From Ichthyophonus hoferi (taxonomy: Eukaryota; Opisthokonta; Ichthyosporea; Ichthyophonida; Ichthyophonidae): a DNA stretch of 16,677 nt. Under the pieces are notes generated by a model. It made no database searches, had not been told where the DNA came from, and worked only from the letters and a program-made list of their open reading frames with translations. Of the stretch, positions 8,651 through 16,677 are shown one piece after another (position 1 is the stretch's first letter; each line of letters opens with the position of its first letter). Location: NCBI GenBank assembly GCA_002751075.1, contig NAOQ01000174.1:80902-97578 (forward strand). The letters are read 5' to 3'. Both the position numbers and the translations under genes were made by a program.

Positions 8651-9958
8651 AGATATATGAATAACTGCTCAATAGAAAAGTTGACTGGCGCAGTTGTCGT
8701 TCTAGCTGCGCACATGCATTGGACCAGTAGTTAATTTGGTCTTTCTGGTCCAGCCTTAATCTCTTTCCATCGTTTAAGGGTGATTTACATAAGATAATTA
8801 ATTATAGAAATAACTCGTTGCTACGTAAGATTCACTTATGAAGATGAATCGCGAAGTGACTCAAAATGTAAGATCAAGCAATATCTTCTCTTTTAATTAA
8901 AGTTCAAATGCCTAATTTCATTGACTAATATTTGTATAGTCAATGCAACTTGGCTTTGATTTACGGTCCTCCCGGCTTTCGGTATTGCAGTCAATTTTCC
9001 AAAATACTCACTTTAGTTTTATCCGCATAAGGGCTTCCAATTGGTTATTATGTAGGCTAAGTGAGAAAATATTTGTAGTTTAAGCACTCATGACGCCGTG
9101 CCGAGAAAGGTATATAAATGTAAATATTGATTTGCACATGTTGTGGCTGCGCCAATTATTTATATGGTGTATGACTATCATGATCACGTTTAGTAATCTT
9201 ACGCTATTCCATGTGAGTAAATAAAGATAAAACAGGCAATGGTAATGCGCCACTACATACTAACAAGCATAACAGCCAATAAAACGTAACATTAAATCAT
9301 AAGCCAGTTCATGCTCAGTGCAACGATAAAAACGCTTTAAAGTTTATCTTGAAAATCTAGTAATCCAATCCAATATAAAACCTAAGATAAAACATAACCC
9401 AAATTTTTTCATTATATCAACTAATCCAGTTTTAGCATTATTGGCAGTTACAGAGTTCTTATATATATGTGAAGATATCGTTCATCTAGTGTCTAAGTGA
9501 ACATAATATAGTCACATACATAAATACATACACACCCCTACGTGTATGGTTTTCTTTTATTTATACATTTAGTAATTTACTGTATAAGTGCAACGGCCCA
9601 TGATGTCTATATTATGCTACGATAATAATAACCCCCCTTATACGACGTATTTTTTGCCCATACCGCACCTCATACCCGACCAATTCACTTTAAATCAACG
9701 TTAGAGCTTATTTATACTTTTTTCTCCATCTAAAATATCATTGTTTTAGCTATTTTTGTCAACACTAATCTATACCTATACCTATACCTGTACACAATAG
9801 CTACAACTTTAAATCTATTTTTACTTTCTTGCTGTATTTCAACTCTGCAACGGCAACGGACATTTAAAATACAACACAATTCTGTAACAAACAAAAAATA
9901 AATTCGTACATCAGTGGAATTACACGTAAATACTTGTACATATATACATATTAGAAAC
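8651..9958. other. Intergenic stretch upstream of the DUF389 gene
   Basis: This is AT-rich sequence without a supported gene. It includes four hexamer units at 9770-9793 (CTATAC x3, CTGTAC) about 170 bp before the ATG. The promoter must lie somewhere here, but no TATA box or initiator can be assigned with confidence. The minus-strand frame 9730-10020 overlaps exon 1 and looks like a shadow. Confidence 0.5.
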
Positions 9959-12900
9959 ATGGCGCCCTCTATGCTATTTATTGTTAATATACCACGTCGT
10001 ATTGTTCTTAATGCCGACACTGATACGGTGCGTGAACTCCATCAAACAATAACAAAAGAAGACAAAAAAAATGAAGCTGCTGCTGCTGCTAATGCTGTTA
10101 ATGCTGTGAATCAGAGCAATAGTAATGGTGGTACTAACTTTAATAGCTTATCGAAAAATGTATCCCTTAATTCTATTTCCAAGAGGTACGTACTTAATTT
10201 TTTGTGTACATATATATATTAGCTGGGTGGATGGTTTTAAGTTTACAGACCTAGACTAGAAATAGTATGATATAATATAAAATAATATGATGTTGTATGA
10301 TACTACATCATATTTTTTTATATCGTATCAAATTGTATCATGTTACTATACCATATTCTATCATATCATGCCATATCCTATCTTGTCCTACTATTCTTTA
10401 TCTTATTTTACCATACTCTATCATACTATACCCTATCCTATCCTACCATGGCATAACATTTACTATGATAGAAGTCCGGCTGTTTAAATTGTTTGAGCCC
10501 CATTTATATGTAAATCAATATAGTATATGTGCATGCCCATCGAGTTATATTGGTTATTTTATAATACTTTACCCTATGTGTAATCGCACAATTCATTTTT
10601 TAAAGTTTTAAGTGTGATAGCTGGTTCGTTTATAAATAAGTGATGTTTTAATACATATTGTGGTAGAGATAATAAGATATATATATATGATACGTGCAGA
10701 TTGACCAATTTAATATTTATAACTCGATTCAAGTTTGTCTTTCAATATTATGTTCAACCTATATGTATATTCCTATACCAACCAATAGACGTGTTTAAAA
10801 TAAAATAGAATAAAATAGTGTATTTTAATAATATAACAATAATAAAAGATAACATAGTATAACATAACATAGCATAGCATAGTAATATAATCCAGTAGTA
10901 TATATTAAAATCCTTAATGATATATATATATATTTGAGCTGATTCGGGCGGATGATATTAGGACGTGTTTTTGCATTTTAAACGAAAATTTAGCCATGTT
11001 CGTTTTATATATCTATATTATCCACAACCCAAAAATCGATGTAATTCTCACAATATTAATGTTCTAGATCTAGCATTCCTGTTAAGCATGAAGATGGTGC
11101 GACTAAGCTCCAATCATTATGGAAGGTGGCTGAGGCGGGAGGATCTAGGTGCGTGTTTACTTCCTTTTTATTGATTGTAGTATTTAATTTTTAATTTTTA
11201 ATTTTACTACTCTCCAATTATATTGGAGGGTGGATGAAATAGGATATAGGTAGGTTTGTGTTTACTCGTTTTAAAATTGAAATTAATTATTAACCATAAT
11301 TGGTGTGTGTTTGTTAACTAATTTTTATAATTCTATAATATATCTATATAGCAAACTGTATTGGAGTAGGAGTTTATAACTACATTGCTATCTACCGTAT
11401 CCTGTTTAGTGGTTGGAATGTTTTAACTATATTTTAATTTTTTATTACTCTATTGGAATCCGCATGCTACCTTTACTTTTTCTCAGGTAAACACACATAT
11501 TTCTATTTTTATAGAAATTTATAAAATTTATATATGTTCATGTATTTGTGTTTATAATTTATAGTCTTACTATTTTGATTATTTTACTGCATATTGAGTA
11601 TGCAATTAAAACAGGTAGCTAATTTATATATATTACGTAAAATTGGCGCACATATATTTTAAGATATTATTTGGTGCCATTGTGGTATATAGTACCTTCT
11701 TGTTGTCCTCCCATCAATGACTATCAGTAGTTATATTTAATATCATGCAATATCTTATATTATATATTAGATTATCCCCTGTGCTATATAGTACCTTATT
11801 GTTAAGTATCGTATATTATAATGCCATACCATTCTCCATCCTCCCACCAATGGCTATTAGTAGTTATATTTAATATCATGCAATATCATACAGTGACGTA
11901 ACGCCGAATACGAATACGAATCCAGTAGTGGCAGTTTCTGATATAGAGAAAAAGATATCCCTGCCCAAAAAAGGTAATTTTGGAATGACATATACAATTA
12001 TTATTAGCCTACCTACCTTCCCTCACATATACTAATCTACCTACCCACCCCCGTAGACCCCAGCTCTGATAACTCCATGACGTTCGAATCACCCGCTTCT
12101 ACTCAGCAGGATTTGTACAAACAGCCAATGGATGATAGTTCCCTAGTAGTGGGGGATGATGTAAGTCGGTATTTGATTGATGGGCGATGAGATCTAGATT
12201 GTGGCGATTGACCGTATGATTTACTTTGTTGGTGTTGAATATATTACTATATATGATAGGGGGAGGGGGAGATGGAAAGATAGGCGATGGGTACTGTGTC
12301 ATAAACCTCTAGTGGTCCTTATTGGTTGAACAATTAAAAATATCATACTATATTATGTCATATTATATCATATCATATCATATCCTATTATATCCTATTA
12401 TACCACACCATACCATAACCTCATCTAACCTACCATACTTCCTACAGTATAGCAATGGGGGTGGGAAATCAGTTCAGACATCCAGCGAATCTGTTGATAC
12501 CAGATCCAAGATGACCCAGCCACCAACCGTAGAGGAATCTGACCCGTCTATGGATGTAGCTGATAGGTTAGATCAATTATTGGTTGGTAGGAACATTACA
12601 GCCACTTGGATTGCTGGAGCCAGAGGTGAGCCTATTCGTGTAGATGCACACGTATTTAAATATAGATAGATGGGAAATATATAGATATATAAGTACAGTA
12701 TAGTATAATCCTGGGTAGGTGCGGGTATGTGCGACTATATGTGATGCATATGTATTATTAAATATTTTTAATTAACCAACCATGTCCCTGTAGGCAAGAC
12801 CTTTGTGGTTCAATTTCCAGTGGCCATCGCCCGAATGGAGGATATTATGGAGGCTCTTATGGGGATTGGTCAGTATTTGTGTCTGTATATGTATGTGTGG

Positions 12901-15900
12901 ATATAGCTTTACTGTTGAGACTATAAAGCTATCCTACTATTGACTCGTATATACATATTTAATAGTGTAATATAAAATAAGATGCTATTAGTTTCCATTT
13001 GAATCAGATATACTATACCTTACCATAATACATACATACGCCTCTATTTCTCCCTATACCCACTTCCACCCCTATCTCCTATTCTTATACGTCTTTCTTT
13101 GCTGTATCACACCAAATTGTAACATCACATTTGCATATTTCCCACTTCTCCTATCACCCTGCCCCCTTTTTTTTACCCTATTGTCTCACACCATTCTATG
13201 TCTACATAATATTGCAGTCTAACCCGTATTCTATTGGCTATATATCATAGGTATTGGTATAGACTATGGTGGTATTAACGTTCTCCCACTGGAGATCTCT
13301 AAAGGACCAGTCACAGAAGAGTTCCTGGTATGCTATCCAACCACAACCCCCTTTTATATTTATATTTTCTCATATTGGGTATTATGATGTCATATAGTAA
13401 ATCTGTTTATACATTCACTGACTCTTATCCATAACTATAAATATTCTATAGGAATAGTTTAATTATGGAGTGTATTGAGCAAGATAAGTCTGATCCAATA
13501 AGAATTATTTTGCCTGTCACATTTCTAGATGGACTGTTGGCCATTAAGTATTAACTGACTGAATTGGTCTTTCTTAATTCTCCCGGGATTATTAATTAGA
13601 CTATTGTGCAATCACCCTTACTATCTCGGGTATATCATAAACCGTGACATATACTATACCTTTCTCTCATTAATTCTTATTTTCATCTTAGAAAATGCCA
13701 AACATATTCAATGATAACCTCCCAATGACATTTAAGTATTATTTAAACTAACTATGTCAACCAATTATCTATGTACCATTATATTTAGTATATCTTGTGC
13801 AATTGTGTGGCTAAGTTTAAATTTAATGATTAGATTAGAATTCATATATAGAATGATATTATTATTATTACTATTATTACCTTTACTATTATTATCTTTT
13901 CCCACGCAATCTCTACTTAACCAAATAAAAATTTATCACGATGTATTTTTATGTAGTTATTACACGTATACCTACCTACCTACCTACATGCCTCTATAAG
14001 TTATTAGTGATAATAATGCGTTTACATTGGTCCTAAATTACCAACTATGTATATTCTAGCCCTAACAATTTCAAATTTTCACTGGGTGAGTATAGGACCC
14101 CAAAACCGCATTCAAGGAGAGTATGAGATCACGTATGGCTATGGAAAAGGTTATTGTTTGTATTGTTTGATTGATCGTTAATATAGCTGTTGTTTAACTG
14201 TTCATCCTTACTGGTTGCTATTTTTACTATATAGTATAATTGCAATAGTCTGCATCTTATTTATGTACTCACAAATGGTAAACTTGTTATTGGTCGTTAG
14301 TTAGGTGTAAACGATGATCCCCTCTCAATCATGGATTATAAATTGTTTACACACGCCTTCTTGTTGTTCTTTATAAACCAACCTGATTGCTAATATTAAA
14401 TTTTGTATAATTTATATCATATATTATTTGCACATGGTCTCATTACTCATTACTATATACTATAAGGCTGTATTCGCATATATAGGATATATTGTATATA
14501 GTAATGTGATGGTATTATGATATAGTTGGATGATAGTGTAAAATTGTTATAAATAGTCGTATATTATTATAATATAATAGTATGTTAGTATGACAGTATA
14601 TATGCATGTAGGTACTTAATATGTTCTTAGTATCTAAGCTACAGCAATCATACTCTAATAGTATAATATAATCTACCTCCCCTATAGGCTATCCGCATTG
14701 CAAAGTCTGGAGCAGAACTTACATTTGACTATCTTCTATTTGTGATTTGTGCAGCTATTATTGCTGGTGTCGGGTTGGCCACCAACAGTCAGGTAGGGAT
14801 ATATATATATAGATATAGATATAGTAAGCCTAGATAGGATAAGATAGTACAATAGGACTATAGGATTAACAATATAGTAATTCGTTGAACGATTGGCAAA
14901 CTAGAATCTAGCCAATTACACATGAATTATATGAGATTTGGGGGATTGACCCAATTATATTTAATAGTTCTAGATTATCCTACATATTATCAAGTATAAT
15001 GTAATATACGTTTAAAACTCACTGCATCAGCGTTCTTTCCCTATATATAATCTAATACACTTTACGAGCTCACACCTTTCTTTTCATTTTTCATTGGATA
15101 ATTGCAGATCGTTGTGACTAATCTTTAGATTAATGCTCATCCCTATCCGTTCCGAAATGCTCACTCTCACTCTCCACCCTATTATCCAATCATATCAGGT
15201 ATCTGTGGTAGCAAGTATGTTGGTTTCACCTATTATGGGCCCTATTTTGGAGTTTACCTTTGGAACCGTGATCAGTGATTGGTGAGTAAATATGAATATA
15301 TATATGGATTGGTAGAGGTTTATGTAGTTAACCTGTGATTGAAAGGCTTATGTGATTATATGCCTAATATTTTATATCTAGTGGTTAATTGGTGTATGAT
15401 TTACTTCCAGGGTGCAGTTACTCTCAACCCCTATGCTATTATACTATTATACTACCATGTTATAATAACCACTCGATCTTATACTGTTCTGCTCCCACGC
15501 TATAGTACTAACATACAACATACTTATACCCTATCGTAATACCGCACATACACCCTCCCAAATATACAAACAGGGGTATGGTAAAGCATGGCTTCATGGT
15601 AGAAGGTCTCTCACTTTTTATCTGTCTGATGATTGGCTTTTTGATTGGTGTAACGTGCTCCTACTTCGGTTACCACACCTGGGAGGTATGTATTTCTGTG
15701 TTGTTATTGGCTATATAACATATATATACATACAAAATTATATCTCATTATGTATTGGCTGGCTTATTTTTTAAAACCTTTCTTTGTTTATATGTGCAAC
15801 ATCTGGTTACCCTATTCATTTTCAGGGATTAATTTTAATACAAATATTTATTGGTTTGTATATAAACTATTATTTATATATACCTTTATTATAGTATGTT

Positions 15901-16597
15901 ATTGGTATATTATACAGACTACTATGCAATATTTAATATGATATATATGTATTTATATACACTTAATTGTTTTATTATATTATTATACTACTATCGTATG
16001 TACTATCGTATATACTATCGTACTATCATACTATCATGATACTAATATATATACCATCCTACTATATTCCCCTATACCACCCCTCTAATCCAATCACATA
16101 GTGGCCCACACCTGAGATGTCTTCTAGGGGGACATGGCAAAACTGTCTAGTAGGAATTGCTATCGCTTGTCCATCTGGTGCAGGTGTTGCATTGAGTGTA
16201 CTGGTATGTTATACTACGCTATAGCATAGTATAGTATAGTATAGTGTGCTATGTTATGTTTATTCTATATATGGTTCATATCTAACATACATATGGATTA
16301 TAGTAACATATATATATATATTATATGTGTTTAAGTGTATACCTTTATACAATTGTAGAGAGAGTGAGAAGGAATGACATAAGGTATTGAAACAAAATGA
16401 TATGATATAGTATATTATACAAGGAAATACAATACAATCTAATACAATATACTATGCATTTTCTTCTCTGCCCTTCCCTCTGCAGGGAAGTAATGTTCCA
16501 GCTCTAGTAGGTGTGGCTATTTCCGCCTCTCTGCTCCCCCCTGCTGTGAACTGTGGTCTAAACTGGGCATATGCCCTGGTAGGACCGTTTATTTCTG
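9959..16597 (+). CDS. DUF389-family multi-pass membrane protein, 5' part (13 exons, runs off right edge)
   Basis: Exons: 9959-10185, 11068-11148, 11894-11973, 12057-12160, 12448-12625, 12794-12868, 13251-13327, 14096-14149, 14688-14792, 15199-15281, 15574-15685, 16102-16203, 16486-16597. They total 1390 nt (463 codons) with GT-AG borders and compatible phases throughout. The start ATG (9959) gives MAPSMLFIVNIPRRI. Residues about 35-210 are low-complexity linker rich in N, S, T, A, Q and D. Residues about 215-264 (TATWIAG, KTFVVQFPVAIARMEDIM, DYGGINVLPLE) look like the rest of the soluble N-terminal domain. The membrane core follows: FDYLLFVICAAIIAGVGLA (305-323), ASMLVSPIMGPI (332-343), LSLFICLMIGFLIGV (367-381), WPTPEM (393-398), GIAIACPSGAGVALSVL (410-426) and GVAISASLLPPAVN (435-448). 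These are the family's signature blocks. Its biochemical function is unsettled, so none is assigned. The C-terminus lies outside the window; the last visible exon ends at donor GTATGT. Confidence 0.94.
10186..11067. repeat. DUF389 intron 1 with two pentamer satellites
   Basis: Positions about 10260-10455 are a degenerate pentamer run (TATGA/TATAA shifting to CATAT, CCTAT, CATAC). Positions about 10798-10885 are ATAAAATAG/AACATAGCATAG pentamers. The rest is AT-rich with an (AT)n patch at 10920-10933. The frames across the satellites (Y/I/L/S/P strings) are not genes. Confidence 0.85.
11068..11148 (+). other. Exon 2 of the DUF389 gene (linker-coding, least certain exon)
   Basis: This exon is called from splice signals and reading frame, not family conservation. 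Acceptor GTTCTAG ends at 11067 and donor GTGCGT starts at 11149. It is 81 nt, phase 2 on both sides, and open in the required frame, giving about 26 residues including SIPVKHEDGATKLQSLWKVA. Because it is symmetric, skipping it would leave the downstream frame intact, so it may be optional. It is richer in G+C than the surrounding intron. The second half is duplicated in decayed form about 104 bp downstream. Confidence 0.68.
11212..11280 (+). pseudogene. Decayed partial duplicate of DUF389 exon 2 and its donor
   Basis: Positions 11212-11249 repeat exon 2 positions 11108-11148: CTCCAATCATTATGGAAGG against CTCCAATTATATTGGAGGG, then GATCTAG|GTGCGTG against GATATAG|GTAGGTT. The match continues into the intron (GTGTTTACT in both). 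The copy is 3 bp shorter over the coding-like part, so its frame is kept and a GT donor remains at 11250. No acceptor is visible upstream, because the sequence there is a TAATTTT-rich run, and the first half of the exon is absent. It is probably an exon fragment from a tandem duplication of about 104 bp and not used. Confidence 0.62.
11281..11893. repeat. DUF389 intron 2, distal part, with a 133-bp tandem duplication
   Basis: The block at 11706-11755 (TCCTCCCATCAATGACTATC, then AGTAGTTATATTTAATATC) recurs at 11839-11888 with three changes in its first half and near identity after. The preceding TATATAGTACCTTCTTGTT (about 11686) also recurs at about 11785. The second copy has about 33 extra bases in its first part. 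The duplication ends right at the exon 3 acceptor (11893). No coding signal is seen. Confidence 0.82.
12161..12447. repeat. DUF389 intron 4 with CATAT/CTATT pentamers
   Basis: Positions about 12342-12420 are CATAT, CCTATTATAT and ACCATACC pentamer units leading into a likely branch site CTAAC (12426) before the exon 5 acceptor. Confidence 0.8.
12869..13250. other. DUF389 intron 6, no gene
   Basis: This is a 382-bp AT-rich intron with a pyrimidine-rich second half (CCCTATACCCACTTCCACCC region). Nothing else is recognised. Confidence 0.8.
13328..14095. other. DUF389 intron 7, with a possible cryptic or alternative exon
   Basis: At 768 bp it is the second longest intron in this gene. It contains a strong acceptor (TTATTTTCATCTTAG ending 13691) and a strong donor (GTGAGTAT at 14085) that the main transcript model does not use. 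The hydrophobic frame at 13754-13999 is a TTA/CTA-rich low-complexity run and is not called as a gene. Confidence 0.7.
14096..14149 (+). other. Exon 8 of the DUF389 gene, with an unusual acceptor
   Basis: This 54-nt, phase 0-0 exon encodes DPKTAFKESMRSRMAMEK. It joins LPLEISKG...EEFL of exon 7 to the first membrane block and supplies the KSRM-like basic stretch found before that block in the family. The acceptor (GAGTATAG at 14095) has only a weak pyrimidine tract; a CTAAC branch-like site lies at about 14062. A strong donor-like GTGAGTAT overlaps the acceptor immediately upstream (14085-14092). An in-frame TAG precedes the exon, so the exon cannot begin further upstream in this frame. Confidence 0.82.
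14150..14687. other. DUF389 intron 8, no gene
   Basis: This 538-bp intron is AT-rich, with TAGTAT/GATATA short repeats near 14490-14610. No other signal is seen. Confidence 0.8.
14793..15198. other. DUF389 intron 9, no gene
   Basis: This 406-bp intron begins with an (AT)/(AGATAT) microsatellite at about 14800-14830. The rest is AT-rich with nothing recognised. Confidence 0.8.
15686..16101. repeat. DUF389 intron 11 with an ACTATCGTAT satellite
   Basis: Positions about 15978-16045 carry repeated ACTATCGTATGT, ACTATCGTATAT and ACTATCATACT units, a 5/10-mer array unusual in this window for holding CpG. A CTAAT branch-like site (16085) and CATAG acceptor follow. Confidence 0.82.
16204..16485. 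repeat. DUF389 intron 12 with a TAGTA pentamer run
   Basis: Positions about 16212-16260 are ATAGT/ATAGC pentamers (GCATAGTATAGTATAGTATA). The intron ends in a strong pyrimidine tract and TGCAG acceptor at 16485. Confidence 0.82.
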
Positions 16598-16677
16598 GTA
16601 TGTATATATCTTTGTATGTATGTATCTATGCATCTGTCTATCTATCTCTGTCTACATGTATGGATACTTACCTTCCT

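Noticed and set aside
3694-9958. Bidirectional promoter shared by the two divergent genes
   Set aside because: The starts are about 6.3 kb apart and separated by repeats, far more than typical shared promoters.
10287-10611. Frames of 66 and 104 codons in DUF389 intron 1
   Set aside because: They arise mainly from the pentamer satellite at about 10260-10455, and their ends do not coincide with good splice sites.
13754-13999. Hydrophobic frame that looks like a small membrane protein
   Set aside because: It is leucine/isoleucine-rich because of TTA/ATT repeats within DUF389 intron 7. No family features or splice context support it.
1-16677. tRNA, rRNA or CRISPR array
   Set aside because: No T-loop/anticodon arrangement, rRNA-like block or regular repeat-spacer pattern was found by eye. 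The tandem repeats here have no unique spacers.

Overview
The window is eukaryotic nuclear DNA: AT-rich, full of introns and short tandem repeats, with no bacterial-style operons. It holds the 5' parts of two divergently transcribed protein-coding genes, separated by about 6.3 kb of intergenic DNA made largely of old, decayed repeats. The left gene most resembles animal proteins, so an invertebrate, possibly an early-branching animal such as a sponge, or a close unicellular relative of animals is plausible. This placement is inference only.

Positions 24-3693, minus strand: seven coding exons of PSMD1 (Rpn2), a large scaffold subunit of the 26S proteasome lid/base. The start codon is at 3691-3693, and the gene runs off the left edge after about 239 codons. 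Every intron has GT-AG borders and compatible phases. The introns are packed with microsatellites, including (AG)20, (TAA)11, TGTA/GGTA runs and pentamer satellites.

Positions 3694-9958: intergenic. From left to right it holds a PSMD1-proximal stretch, a diverged tandem pair (from 3872 and 4147), and two direct copies of a repeat of about 550 bp (about 4385-4960 and 5327-5870). A GC-richer, protein-like island lies between those two copies. Next comes an imperfect palindrome (about 6085-7375), and then a third, more diverged copy of the 550-bp repeat, itself interrupted (about 8140-8650). The rest shows nothing I can name.

Positions 9959-16597, plus strand: thirteen exons encoding the first 463 residues of a DUF389-family polytopic membrane protein. 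The gene continues past the right edge. Its conserved membrane core is unmistakable. The soluble N-terminal part appears to be split by a low-complexity linker of about 190 residues. Inside the first introns are a decayed partial copy of exon 2 and a 133-bp tandem duplication ending at the exon 3 acceptor.

The two genes are neighbours with no known functional link. I see no RNA gene, CRISPR array, operon or intact mobile element. The less expected items are the split-domain DUF389 protein, the exon 2 duplication, a pair of strong but apparently unused splice sites in intron 7, and the layered repeats between the genes.
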